The notes: generated by a model from the letters alone, not told the origin. 64,000 nucleotides of DNA from Entomortierella parvispora (GCA_963573315.1 OY752147.1:620001-684000); one strand, 5' to 3'. Positions 12,402 through 23,808 are shown, numbered from the stretch's first letter. Made by a program: numbers and translations.

Positions 12402-15400
12402 TCATCCACGTTCCATATCCATGCTGGCTCTCAAAGTAGAGGCCAAGTCGGCGATCGAGATAGGAGCAGACAAAACAACGGTGGTAGACTCGGGTATTAA
12501 GGACATAGAGTTGAGTTCCGGAGAATTGGGTCGACTAAAATCCGCGTAAGGATTCGTGGTTGCGAGGCTCTCAGGTTCAACGAGTCCATCTTTGGATAAA
12601 ACAGTCAATCGCCTGTTCATCCTCGGTGCAAAGGTAGTCCTAAACTTTTCCTCCTCCCATTCATTTTCCTCTTCTTCAGGTCCTTGGTCAATGTTGTGTT
12701 TCAAGTAGTTGCTAAAGTCATTGCTGTTGTCCACTAGAAGCTTAGATGCATTCGAGCCGGTCGATGATGGCAGCGGTGGCAGAGGCGGCGATGAAGGGCG
12801 GGAATGAAACGATGGCATAGGAAGGATAGGCAAGGGAGGGAGAGGAGGGAGGACAGACGTGGGCGAAGCAATATCCGCGGATGATCGCATTTCGGCTTCA
12901 AGAATGGGGCGGGAATAAGAATTCACCTCAACCTTGACCGTCGATGCGGAACAGGAATTGTCTTCGACCTTGATATGAGTCTCGACCTCAACCTTTATGT
13001 TCAAATCCTCCTGATCAGGAAAGAAATTATCGCCATTCTCCCGATGTCTAGACGGGGCTACCATCGGCGAACATGGTCTCAAATTGGTGGAGAAACGGGG
13101 CGCCGGAGTTTCTATTCGTGGCGTGCAGGAGGACACATGCTCATACTGCTGCTGTTGTTGGTGGGAATGGCTGTAGACTTGCGAATGATGGATGGTTTCT
13201 GGCACCGTCGACAATAGTGGTTGTTCATGTTCGGGAAACATCAAATTCTGAAGCACATCCTCGATTCGAAGCGATCCTCCGGTCTCAGCTGCCGAAACCA
13301 CGACAGCCACAGCCGCGTTTCCTTTGCACTCTTCATCGTTCAACTCCATCTTTCCTTCGTATTTTTGCTGCATCGGAGCCAAAGGAGGAGGAGGTGTCGG
13401 GTAAGGCCGTGTCATCTCTGTAGACTCCCTAGGAGAATAGGGTCTCAAATAATGAGGGGTAGTCGAGGACAATGTGCGGGTATGGTCCATTGAGATCCGA
13501 GGAGACATGGTTGCCAAGGAATCTGCAGGCGGCACGATGTATAATCCATTGGGGTGCTGACGATTAAGGCTGTGCTGCAGAAGTCTATCGCCCGTCCGTC
13601 GTGGAGAAGATGCTGCAGAGGAGTTGTTGGAGTGTGCAGATTCCACCCTGGATGCGGGGTCTCCCATCATAGATGATGGCGATGGTGCACTGTGTAGATT
13701 GGATGAAGCGAGTGGTGAGTCTGCGCCCAATGAGCCCACTGAACCGCCCGTCAAGGGACGGGCTGATAACGAAGCCGAAGAAGAGAGCGAGGAGGCAGAG
13801 GGTGTTCGGCTGTGTCCCATGAAGAGCGCGCTGGGCGGATCAAGTATAGACAGGGGTCGATCCGGGTCATCATAAGGATAAGGAATGTGGTCGTACTGGA
13901 TGCTATCCAACGTCGGCAGGAGGGAGCGGACCATGAGCTGTGTACCAGCGCTCCGTGTAAAGTCCTGGGCTGACATGGATGTTGTCATTGCCGTAGTTGG
14001 GCCATCTTCTGGTCGGCGTTTCCTATGGCATGAATACTGCTGCTCGTGTTCTTGCTGCTCTTGCTGCTGTTGTTGGTGCTGTTTCCGCATTGCTATAACG
14101 TAGGACCGCTCAGGCGAAACTGACCGGAACGACGCCTTTGATGACTTCGAGCGGAGTGATATGGCACGGCTGGCCTTGACCCGTAGATGGGTGTCGGTCA
14201 CAGTCTCCTTGTAGAGCGTGTCGTAGTGGTCCAGCTCGGCCTTGTCCGGCTGGTAGATCTTGCTGCTCTTACCCAAGATACTGCCGGAACTGCTGCCACG
14301 TCGGCTCGTCATTGACATCATTGAAGCTAACATACGCTCATCCGTTTCAGACGTCGTCTCATTGTGTTCAAGATCAGTTCCATCCTGGCGGGAATAGTAC
14401 AAGTGATCATCGTCAACTTCATCAACAATGTCCAAACCCCCTTGACGAGATCCGCTCACAGCCGTCATTCGGATATAATAAGGATCCATAATATCAGGAA
14501 GAACACCCGAGTCTGGTCGACAGACTGTGAAGTGCTCTGAAGTCACCGGCGTCTCACTGGGGCTCTCATCCACTACAAACCCATAATGCGAGGACCAATT
14601 CTCAGGTAGTTCACTCGTATGGATCCTATGATAGATAGGCACAGGAGTCCCGGTCGTCATTACTATTGCATGTGAGTTCGAATCATGGTATTGCAGGCTT
14701 TGCACCGGTTGAAGCTGTAAGGGAGGGCTATAATCCTGTTGCTGGTGTTCCCGATGTTGCCCTCGCTGATATATTTGCTGAAACTGTTGTTGCTGTGTAT
14801 AGAATCGAGCCGCCTGTTGTTGATGGGTAGTGTTCTGGCCGTGGGTTATCAAGGTCGAAGGATCACCTGCTCGCCGTGAACTAGAGAAACCAACGGTCCG
14901 GGGGCACAAAACAGGCGAACTCTCGTCCGTGCGGTAGCTGATCGCCGATGCCATAGATGCTTGACGAAGGGGCAAGTTACGAGTGTTCTGGGGTGGCGAG
15001 GGCACATCACAGCCGCTGTGATGACTTTGGCTTAGGTAATGTAAACTATGGCTGCTGCCGAAATGAGCTAAAGATGGCGCCGAGATATTATTGAATGACT
15101 TTTGAGAGGTTTGGCGTGAAGTCGAGTAGTTGTTATATGGGGAGGATCCATGATGTTGACATTGTTGTTGTTCTTGATGTTGCTGCTGAAACTGACTCTG
15201 CTGGTCATAGTACAGAGGTCGTTGAGGCTGTAAAGGCGGAAGATGTTGGATCTCACGATGTTGATGCAAGGACGACTGACCATTGCGATGTTGTGCTGCG
15301 TGATGGATTCCTGCGGGCAGTCGCATGTCCTCCGACGTGTTTGCTAGAATCACGTCGCTATCGGGGAGTGTTGGCTTGGGTCGACGAGGAGAGACTGCGA

Positions 15401-16436
15401 GACACGGCGATTGTTTCGAAAGGAGGGAATGCGCCAACTGACCACTCCCAACTGTTCCCCCGTTCCCATCGCTGCTGCCCTGACCGCCGTAGCCATCATG
15501 GTTTCCGCCACGACTGCTGCCGGTCATATTCCTTTCCTGCATTTCTTCTAGCATCTTGTTCTTCTTGGCACGCTCCCTTGTCGTTTTTTTGATGATGGCA
15601 TCGATTCTCTTGTCCATCTTGTGGCAGACATACTCTTTAAGATTTCCTCGGACCTTGGCCACTAATGGAATCCAGAGCATGACGGCGATTGACGTTGCCA
15701 CACCAGAAAAGACAAACATCAAGGATGTGAAGACCATGACGCAGAACGTGAACTTGTCTGCACTTTTGACATTGGGCAAGAGCTGCCCAATATCGTCCAA
15801 GTGCCCAAAGTCAAACCCCAAGGCCTTCATGAAGGCTACCAGTGTTATGATATTTATGACTTGTCTCGGCGCTTGGACGACCAGATGCTTCCATCCTAAA
15901 AACAGACCAGAATTAGCCTCGTCTGATCACTTACACCGATGCAGGCAAACGTTTAGCGAATCTACCTTACCTTTCAGTTGGAAAAACACAAAAAAGGACA
16001 GTTTGTCATGAAGTTTGCTCGACTTTCTGATCTTTTCGATGAAGCAAAAGTAATCAAACTTTTGGAGACAATAGAACCCAGAGACAATTTGGTTCGAAAC
16101 CGCATAGGAGATATCTTGGCTCTTGATCACCTTGTTCGCCTTCCGAAAGTCAAGTGCCAGTAGCATGAACGAGAGCAGGATGCAGACCGAGTAAACCCAG
16201 CGAGCGATAGAGAGGTCAATAGTGGGCTTGATCGCAGACGTCCGGGATCCCGAGATGATCAGGATGGTGCACGTCCAGATATCTCCACACAGTACCAGGA
16301 TCGCCTTGATGAACATGATCCAGACCCAACTGTACCGTAAGTGAGCCCACACAGAGTCCGAGTGGAAATCCGGGATATGGATGAATTCAAACTTGTGCGA
16401 AGGCACTTGCTCTGTCTTCCATTTCGGAGGGGCCAT
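12402..16436 (-). CDS. KCH1: Kch1/Prm6-type fungal potassium transporter with long disordered tail
   Basis: Minus-strand exons 16436..15971 and 15895..12402 give 1319 residues; the junction AAA G|GA TGG restores FQLKGWKHLVVQAPRQVINI. The first 260 residues match the fungal KCH family: a membrane segment at about 32-60, another near 76-96, the conserved SQDISYAVSN, YCLQKFDYFCF and APRQVINIITL stretches, and a last membrane segment near 204-228. In yeast, Kch1 and Prm6 are low-affinity K+ importers at the plasma membrane, linked to calcium signalling in mating. The following roughly 1050 residues are Ser-, Pro- and Gln-rich and predicted disordered; this part carries no recognised domain and is far longer than in the yeast proteins. 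Start ATG chosen at MAPPKWK; an in-frame upstream codon is possible. Confidence 0.88.
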
Positions 16437-17170
16437 GTTATGTGCGTGAGGGAGAGAGCTGGCCTCTCTTTCCTGCCTGACTATGGTGGTACAAGACTGG
16501 GCCACACGCGTTGTGGCAAGTGCGCTGGCAATGGGGGTATGAATGAGTGAATGTGGATGGAAATAAGAGGAATGGAGGATCAGGGCAGGGGAGGAATGGC
16601 AAGAAAGAAAGGAACCCCACGAAGCCCTGTGCAGGAACCAAGGAAGATACCCTCGCGACTGACACTGGCGCTGTGTTTCTGCAGCCTAATTTTCTTTGTT
16701 TATGTTTTTGTCGGCCTGCATACTGCGCTACTCGTCCACTCGTCCAGCTCATCGGTACCTAAAGAGCATTAAGGCGGCAGGACAAACCACCCTTGACGGC
16801 AGTGGAGTGGAGCGGTGCCTGGACGCCGATGAATCGTATCAAACCGCCGCTGCTTTGAGTTTACAACAAGGTCTTTGAGTGTCTCAGCGAGTGGGCGGAT
16901 CCGAGAGTATTTTTACACTGCCAGTTAAACAAGGCCCAGGAACTAGATCGCCAGTAAAAATCTGTTTCCTCCCTGAACGCCTTGAAGATGATCCGCCCTG
17001 CATACCGACCTCTCCAAGTCTCCCGTCATCGCCACACGATAGAGACTCCTCTCTGTAATTCTAACCAACCCGTCCAGCCCAAGTTAGATAAATTACAATG
17101 TATTTGAGAGTATGCTGTTTGGTGAATTGAAAACATAATGATAGTGTCCATCCTCGATTCCCGTACATGT
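16437..17170. other. Intergenic: KCH1 promoter and mS41 3' flank
   Basis: Both flanking genes are on the minus strand, so this holds the KCH1 leader and promoter and the mS41 terminator. Open frames are short; nothing coding is supported. Confidence 0.6.
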
Positions 17171-17738
17171 TTACTTTGACTTCTTCTTAACGGGCTTGGT
17201 AGGAATGACATAAGGATCAACTCCTTGACTAACATATCGATAGGCACGCAAAAAAGAGATGGTGAGTATATACGCAGACTCCGATCAAGCGCCCAAGGAG
17301 AAACGCGCGCGAGCATTCCTTACCGGTACTTTTCTGTCCAGTTCAAAATCCAGCGTCTCTGCTTGACCGACAAAGCCATATCAGTCTTCATCTCCGCGGG
17401 TGAAGCCGTAAACAAGTGCTCCCAAGTCTTGAACTTCTCTGCAACCGAAGCCGAGTTTCGTCCAATCTTTGTCAAAAATGTAGTAGGGTCATTGATATCT
17501 CCTGCGTAGATAGGAAAAAAGACATAATTGAGAAGAGCGTGTTAGCCATCCAATATTCATGGCCGCCTCCTAGTCGTCTTTGGTCGGCCTCTGTCAAATG
17601 GGTTTGACCACCTCAGGGGGGCTGTCCAGAAATTGATCTACCTCTTGGCGCAGGTACTGCCTTTTTTGTGGCCACTCCATGGATTCCACGGACACCGGCG
17701 ACAGATGTCCTTGTAATGCAGCGAGCGAATGTGTTCAT
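17171..17738 (-). CDS. FYV4: Mitochondrial small ribosomal subunit protein mS41 (IGR motif)
   Basis: Minus-strand exons 17738..17642, 17501..17324 and 17228..17171 give 110 residues. The first exon encodes a typical mitochondrial presequence (MNTFARCITRTSVAGVR) without acidic residues. The second exon carries the IGR motif (FLTKIGRNSASVAEKF, then KTWEHLF, VKQRRWILNWTEKYR), and the third a basic tail ending KKKSK. mS41 (yeast Fyv4) sits in the small subunit of the mitochondrial ribosome. All three exons are short and phases match (1 and 2), which makes the model strong despite the size. The gene lies about 200 bases downstream of Dim1 on the same strand. Confidence 0.9.
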
Positions 17739-17820
17739 GGTTGATACTTTGATTCGTTGTTGAATGGAATGGCCATTCTCGGCTTAAGCCCGAGATCTGT
17801 TTGCTTGAGCGGTGGCTTGT

Positions 17821-17830
17821 GTCACGTGAC
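17821..17830. promoter_or_regulatory. Palindromic E-box GTCACGTGAC upstream of mS41
   Basis: A perfect 10-base palindrome around CACGTG, 83 bases before the mS41 start codon. bHLH factors such as Cbf1 bind this core in fungi. Binding here is inferred. Confidence 0.4.
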
Positions 17831-17941
17831 ATGCCATGGCTGGTTGGTGGCGTCCTTCGACAGTGCATGCTAATATGTACAATCCATTTATTATCTTTCA
17901 CTGACATGATGGTAGGTAGGTGGCGGTGCTCTTATATCCAA

Positions 17942-18582
17942 CTAGTACTTGTACTTTGTAGAGTAATCCTTGGGCGAGACTACAAGACCTCGTCCCTTAC
18001 GAGCGCCTCTGAAGACCGTTTCTACAATGTCGATCAATTCCTGTTTGCTCTCCAGTGCCCAATTGATCTTGTTGTTGTTTCCTGTTCCAAGATCCACCAT
18101 GATATGTTTGTTGCGGAAAAAGAACATGGTCGTGCAGGGGTCGTACAACTCGTACATCTTGTTAAAATCAGGGACCAGTTGGTTGTCAACCAAGTAAATA
18201 ACAGCAAAATTCTTGATCTTTTCCGCCACAGAGTATAGGAGATCGTCCATCAACATACATGTAGGATCCTAATAAAAAGATGGGGGAAATGAGTACGCTG
18301 AAAGTTAAGCATCCAGAAGAACTCTTTGGAAAACACCTAGTACCATCAACACAGACAAAGCAATGCACCTACCCAACTTGTTCCGAACCTCAAGATAACA
18401 ACACGATCTTCTTCTGAAAGAATGGCTTGGTCAACTTGCCAGCCGTTCTCAAGTTGTGGAAGGAAATAAGCCTAGTAAAAAACAGAAAAAATGTACATGT
18501 CAACAAGAGCGAGCTGCAATAAACGAGCTGCATTGCCTCCGAGAGACAAAATAAGGAGCGGATGGCTGGAGGCACATACCAT
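17942..18582 (-). CDS. DIM1: U5 snRNP thioredoxin-like protein Dim1 (TXNL4A)
   Basis: Minus-strand exons 18582..18580, 18471..18373 and 18268..17942 give 142 residues, exactly the length of human TXNL4A. The sequence follows the family closely: FLPQLENGWQVDQAIL, EEDRVVILRFG, NKMYELYDPCT, FFFRNKHIMVDLGTG, NNNKINWAL, RGARKGRGLVVSPKDYST. Dim1 has a thioredoxin fold without redox function and is a core component of the U4/U6.U5 tri-snRNP. The first coding exon is only the ATG itself (donor GTATGT); the next begins at GCT TAT TTC. The donor of exon 2 is GTAGGT after TGG. Start faces the divergent TPR gene, 295 bases away. Confidence 0.96.
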
Positions 18583-18877
18583 TGTGAATTTGAATACGGT
18601 TGTGGAAGTGTAACGAAGAGGGTTGATGCGGAGGTGGAAGAATACGATCGAGCACGCGAAGATGGATGGAAGAGATGGAGCAGGCGGACACGGTAGGGAG
18701 GGAATGGACAGGAGAAAGGGACAGTCGAGAAACAGCATCGCCCTCCATTGAGAGTTGTCTCGACGGTGGCTTGTGGAGGACACAGCTTCTTTTTTTTTTT
18801 TTTTTTTTTTTTTTTTCCTTCTTCCTTCGCCCATGTTGTCACTCTTCCCTCTTTCTGTTCAAGACAGCTAAATCGCA
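18583..18877. promoter_or_regulatory. Bidirectional promoter region Dim1 / TPR gene
   Basis: The 295 bases between divergent ATGs include a T tract of about 28 bases (18789-18816) and flanking pyrimidine-rich sequence. Long poly(dA:dT) tracts exclude nucleosomes in fungal promoters; that role here is inferred. Confidence 0.55.
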
Positions 18878-21117
18878 ATGAAGAAGCACGGCACAGGAAA
18901 GGATAAAAAGAAGCCCACAAAGGAGGCACCTACGCCTCAGACATGGGAGGAGTACATGGAAGGTAATGGGAACACCTGCATCTCAAGCTGAAACAACCCT
19001 TAGATGCGCGTGCGCCGCTGGTTGCATGCAAACGAGAAGGTGTAGACGGGAGGATGCTCCACCCTTTGCTTAGAGCTGGATGAAATGCGTCGATCCCCTT
19101 GTTGCAAACGTTCAGTCGATAGAGTCGACGGAAAATGTCCGTTGGGATGGGGACTCGGGATTCTATGGCTGCTCAGCCTATGGAGAAACGTGATTGAGGA
19201 TGACCGTCTCTAACATATCCTCTGTCTCTTCTTCTTCTTCTCTCTCTTACCGTGGTATGCTTGTTATGAAACCAGAGGGCGTTCTTCTGGAGGAGAAAGG
19301 TAACAAAATGATATGCATCTCCGTCACCGAGTCGAATGTCTCACGCGAGCAACCTCCTTTGTTTTTTGTGTTCGCCTAATGCTGAACCCCGTGTCATCGT
19401 GATTTCTAGGCGAGCGCTATGCTACTGGAGACAAGGCTAGACGCTTTTACGAAAAGGCCGGAGATATGTACAACAAGGCTTGCAAACTGAACCCTGAAGA
19501 CTCGGACTGTCTCTATAACTTGTAGGTGTTTCAGGTGTTTCGTCGCAGACTTCATTCTATGGCGCTCCTCAGCTTCTGTGAATGCTAACGACTTTTTTCA
19601 CTTGCAGTGGGCGCGTTCTTTACATCTTGGTCGATTTCACCCACTCCCCCTGTCAAAAGCTATCACTTTTGAATGCATCCATCGAGCGATTTAGGTCCGC
19701 TTTGAACTACGATGCCGACAACGCCGACACGCTCTTCAACCTTGCGCAGGCATTGACAACTCATGCCGAGGTCATCCAGGATCATGATGAGGACGAAGAA
19801 GAAGAGGAGCATGACCACGACCATAACCATGGCGATCACGACCATGCCCACGGTAGTCCCGAGGAGAGGGCTGCCACGGAGCTGCAGGAAGCCATCGCTC
19901 TCTTTGAAAGCTGCTACTCGATTCAACAGCGGGAACTTTACACTGCTGTTCGGGAGGCAGGCCCAGAAGATGGCACGAGCGAGGAGTCGGCAGAGATTCG
20001 TCAACAGGAACTTTCGGCATCTGCCGGTGTTTTGATTGATACCCTCATTTCAGCCTCCCAGGCGTTGACCTCGTTGGCTTTCTTGGTCGACACTGTGGAA
20101 CGCTCTCACGATTATTATCATCAGGCCTCGGAGAAGCTCGAGATTGCATTGGGTGTTGCTAACGATAAGGCTCTTTGGCCCACCAACACAGAAGAGTCAT
20201 CTAGTGGAAAGGGCAAGCAGGCCGTGGCTGAATTGACTGTGGAGGGAGATGAGGACATTTTGCCAGCCACTAAACCTATCTCGACTTTCCGCGAGGCACA
20301 ATCTCAGGATGATACTGTCAGTCAGAAAGAGAAGACTTGCGATATCCATCTCCAATACTCCAATTTGCTGTCGTCTCAGACGGATCGTAACTACCAGGAT
20401 ACTGGAAAGATCTCGGAGGAACTCTACGAAAAGTCTTTGAAGCACTTGGACATCGTTTTGAGCTTTTATCCTCGCCATGTCGAAGCTCTTTGTGACAAGG
20501 GTGACCTTTTGGGCGCTTGGGCACAGGGTTTGGCTGCCTTTGAGCCTCAGGTTAGCTTGGCTGACATTGAGCGATGGGAGTCTACATCGACTATTGCTCT
20601 GGGAACCAGCGATGCAATTGCGGCAGAACCTACGACCTCTTCGGGCGCGAGTACCAAGAGTGGAAGCGGTCGCCCGGCCAAAATCTGGCAATTGTTTGCG
20701 CAGGCAACGCGCGCATTCCTCTCTGCCCTCGAGGTCGAGCCTCAGAACACGTCCATCTTGGAAAAGCTGGGAGATATTCACTGGTCTCGGTCCTTGCTGT
20801 CGTCGCCTGTTGCGCTCAAGAACCGCCCTATGCTTTTGAACAACGCGAGTGTTTACTACAGATTCGCATGGGAGTCTTGCCGTGAGGGAGCCGAGAATGT
20901 GGACGAGGATCAAAGAATGGACATTCTTCTGAGCTGGGCACAGGTTTTGAAGGCTCTTCCAGGCAAGGACGAGGAGGTGATCCGTGTCCTGAAGCAATGG
21001 AAGAGAGTTGGAGGCACCAAGGACATGCTCAAAGAGATGCTCGAGGGAGGTGCTGGTGATATTTTGCAGCTCGACTTTGTCGAGTTTGCTCTTAAGCTTG
21101 TTCGCAAAGGACTGTAG
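18878..21117 (+). CDS. TPR-repeat protein with His/acid-rich loop, specific role unknown
   Basis: Exons 18878..18962, 19276..19299, 19410..19521 and 19608..21117 give 576 residues. The second exon is a 24-base microexon (GVLLEEKG); joined, the N-terminus reads TWEEYMEEGVLLEEKGERYA. The start is Lys-rich (MKKHGTGKDKKKPTK). TPR-like helical pairs follow, for example FYEKAGDMYNKACKLNPEDS with YNFGRVLYIL, and FRSALNYDADNADTLFNLAQ; later ones include FLSALEVEPQNTSILEKLGD. Between them, near residues 130-155, is an Asp/Glu- then His-Asp-rich loop (HDHDHNHGDHDHAHG) that could bind metal. The layout is chaperone- or adaptor-like; I considered the Acl4/UPF0661 family but cannot confirm it. Protein binding by TPRs is family knowledge; the partner is unknown. 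Confidence 0.82.
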
Positions 21118-21519
21118 GCGATTGCATTTTCTCTTTTTATTTTGGCGCAAAGTGCCGCAAGATGTTCAGCTTCTTTCTGGGCTGTCGGTTTAACAAAGGG
21201 CAAAGAGGATTTTGCTTCTTTGACTACGTCGCCGAAATGATGAAAGCCGCAGAATCAACGCCACTTCCCAAACGTAGAAAGTATAAATATCTCCTGTCAT
21301 CTTCACTTCGCTACGACGATTTTTTTTTGGTCATCACAATCTTGATCTATCCTGGGAGGCAATAGAGCCTAGTGAGTGTCTGGTAGTGGGTCACAGCGAC
21401 CATGGATGTGTGTCCACGATGACGTGAAGGGACGGTGCTGTTTTTTGAACCGAACTGCTGTGATCAGAAAGCAAGCAATTGAAGGAAAAAAAAAGAAACG
21501 ACGCGAATGGTATCACTTC

Positions 21520-21649
21520 CTAATCCGAACTGCCGTTTCGAAAGTGGAGACTCACCTTTGGCTGTAACGAGAACTGCCTGCAACTCCACAGCTCCTTAGC
21601 AGGGGAGGGACTTCGCAAAAAAGCTTAACTCCATGACTCCCTGCCGTAT
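21520..21649. repeat. Direct repeat, copy 1 (about 130 bp)
   Basis: This stretch, from CTAATCCGAACTGCCGTTTC to CTCCCTGCCGTAT, is about 90% identical to 21724-21851 by eye. It includes GAGAACTGCCTGCAACTCC and CAGCTCCTTAGCAGGG unchanged in both copies. GCAGGGGAG and CTCCCTGC near the 3' end can pair into a hairpin with a one-base bulge. It matches no tRNA or 5S rRNA I know; possible small RNA gene, SINE or MITE fragment. Strand unknown. Confidence 0.75.
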
Positions 21650-21723
21650 CTTATTGAACGAGGTGTCAAACGGTGTGGCAATGACATGTCAGGGACAATA
21701 ACACAAAAGAAGGAACCGCGTCT

Positions 21724-21851
21724 CTAATTCGAACTGCCGTTTCGAAAGCGGGGACTCACCCTTGGCTGTGGCGAGAACTGCCTGCAACTCCACAGCTCCT
21801 TAGCAGGGAGGGACTTTGCAAGAAGCTCAATTCCATAACTCCCTGCCGTAT
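21724..21851. repeat. Direct repeat, copy 2 (128 bp)
   Basis: Second copy, starting 204 bases after the first. The 3' hairpin is perfect here: GCAGGGAG pairs with CTCCCTGC across a loop of about 28 bases. Substitutions relative to copy 1 are mostly transitions. An element with GTTTCGAAA resembles a B-box loosely but is not a tRNA T-arm. Confidence 0.75.
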
Positions 21852-22329
21852 GGGAATAACATGACAATAAATATAAAAAAAATCGAAACGAATAGCCATT
21901 GGGGTTGTGCGGCGACACTCTCACATTCCACAGTCCTGTACGAAAGGTGATTTATACGCGTACATGAATGAAGAACACGAGGAAGAAAGCCAAGTAGCTG
22001 CGCTAGAGTGGTGCAAATGTGTTAATGGGAAGGGGAGATGAATGAAGAGGTGGCTGGCTTCCAGCGCTGATGCTCCCGCGCCCTGTGAACAGCCCCCTTC
22101 TTCTTCTTCTTTGCTTCCTTCTTCCCGCCTCTGCCTTCCTTCCTTCATCTGTCCTTCTATTTGTCCCTTCTCTCTCCCTTCGTCCATCATACCCTTGCAC
22201 GGATCAACCCCTGGAACAAAAACAGCCCTGAAATAGGATCGACCCCCCGGAATCCGTCACTTGCCTCTTCTTGCCTCTTCTTGCCTCCTCTTGCCTGCAC
22301 CCATCTCTCGCACATCTCGTTTCTTCACC

Positions 22330-23358
22330 ATGACCCGGAAGCTTGTTTCGACCGCTCTGGCCATCTCATTCCTGCTCCTGGCCAGCACCATGGTCCAGGC
22401 CATCAAGTTTGATCTCCCCGGTCTGCCCGAGACTGACGCCAATCCCGTCTGCATCTCTCATTTCGTTGACGAGAACACAGAAGTTGTTGTCAAAGTCAGA
22501 GTTGGACCTGGCCCTCAGCAGAAGGTTTCCGTCGAGGTAAAGACCATATTTCCCTCGCCATTGAAAAAAGGGGCGAGGGAGAGGGGCGAGGAGCTAACCA
22601 TCTCAAAGAACACGAGAGATGAAACTGAACGAGATGAATGTTAACCCTTTGGTCGTGGTCGGTCCATTCAAATAGGTGAACGACGATAGCATTCATCAGA
22701 ACCAGTTCTGGCGCAAGGATGGATTGACGGACACAGTGCAAAAGGGCACTTTCTTGAACAAGGATGCTGGAGATGTTGTTGCATGCTTCACCAACGTTCT
22801 TAGTGCTGGTAATGATATCAAAATGTCACCTCACCCGGCAGAGATCGTATCTGGAGCCTTCGGGACTTTCTCGTCAATCGTAGCACGCTCCTAATTATTA
22901 CTTTGATCTTTTCGTCGTAGGCTACAAGCCCGATTCCCGTTACTCGCGTGTCGTCGACATCGACTTTGAGATCGGATCAGAGACAATTGACTATGAGAAG
23001 TTGGCTGAAACAGAAAAGCTAAAGCCCATGGAACTGGCGCTTCGCAAGCTTGAGGACATGGTCAAGGATATTTTGGAAAACATGGAACATCTTCAGGCAC
23101 GCGAGGAGAGGATGCGTAACACCAATGGTAAAGTCCCTGGCCACATACTAGGACCACTGGTCGTTTTGATCAATAGCGAGGAAAGAATAATGGCTCTTTG
23201 ACTGGACCGTTAACGCGAGACTTGTTTCTCAAATAGAATCGACCAATGCTCGTGTACAGTGGTTCTCCACCATGACCATGTTTGTCTTGATTGCGCTAGG
23301 CGCATGGCAAATTATGTACCTGAAGCAGTTCTTCCGTAAGAAGAGACTTATCGACTAA
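22330..23358 (+). CDS. ERV25: p24-delta family cargo receptor Erv25 (TMED10-like)
   Basis: Exons 22330..22536, 22676..22808, 22921..23127 and 23237..23358 give 222 residues. Signal peptide at about 1-24 (LVSTALAISFLLLASTMVQA), a lumenal GOLD domain with two Cys (PVCISHFV, VVACFTN), a heptad-rich stretch (EKLKPMELALRKLEDMVKDI, LQAREERMRNTNESTN), one membrane segment (FVLIALGAWQIMYL) and a cytosolic tail FFRKKRLID. EKLKPxE and REERxRxTNESTN are hallmarks of the Erv25/p24-delta branch. These proteins form complexes with Emp24 that cycle between ER and Golgi and load GPI-anchored cargo into COPII vesicles. The FF and di-basic tail residues are the COPII and COPI binding signals of the family. Confidence 0.95.
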
Positions 23359-23808
23359 AGGATACCAAATCCTCTCGGCCTTTTTGCATTCAAATCCAAT
23401 ATTCTTGGACAGCGAGAACAAAAAAAAGAGACCTGCTGCATTAGAAAAAAAAGGAGGAATCATAACAAGGACATCATAGCTACCACCTTTTAATACACTT
23501 TTATTCCCTCCATAAACCCATCATGAAATCCTCGAGCGTTTTGTCTCGCGACTTCATTCTCCTCAGCATTTCATCATTCAAGGCGTTTCTTTTAATCAGA
23601 CCCAGTGCTCATGGAATGGAAAAACAAAAGTTGATACAGCAGCAAACCACACCTTCCCAGGTGTGGCACAGTTTTTTTTTTTTTTTGCTTTGCATGATTG
23701 AACACAACGCCCGCCTCGAGGAGAAAAATTGTAGAGATGGAATTTTCATCTCTTTCTTTTTTCCATCCACACTTCTTTATCACACGTCCAAGCATCCTGA
23801 GAACTAGT
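23359..23808. other. Intergenic: ERV25 terminator and promoter of tandem gene A
   Basis: AT-rich with A runs at about 23420-23450 and a T14-type tract near 23672-23685. No supported gene. The leader of gene A is short (CACTTCTTTATC then the ATG at 23809). Confidence 0.5.

Larger units (their letters stand above)
21118..22329. other. Intergenic with repeated element, between TPR gene and ERV25
   Basis: About 1.2 kb with no supported gene. It contains the two-copy direct repeat annotated separately (21520-21851), a partial similarity near 21448 (GAACCGAACTGC), and the pyrimidine-rich ERV25 leader (22090-22320) with three tandem copies of TTGCCTCTTC-like sequence around 22261-22290. Confidence 0.6.

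Noticed and set aside
20197-21150. Minus-strand frame of 317 codons opposite the TPR gene
   Set aside because: Shadow of the TPR coding sequence; no family resemblance.
21520-21851. tRNA- or 5S-like reading of the 130-bp repeat
   Set aside because: GTTTCGAAA only resembles a B-box; no cloverleaf or 5S core can be drawn.
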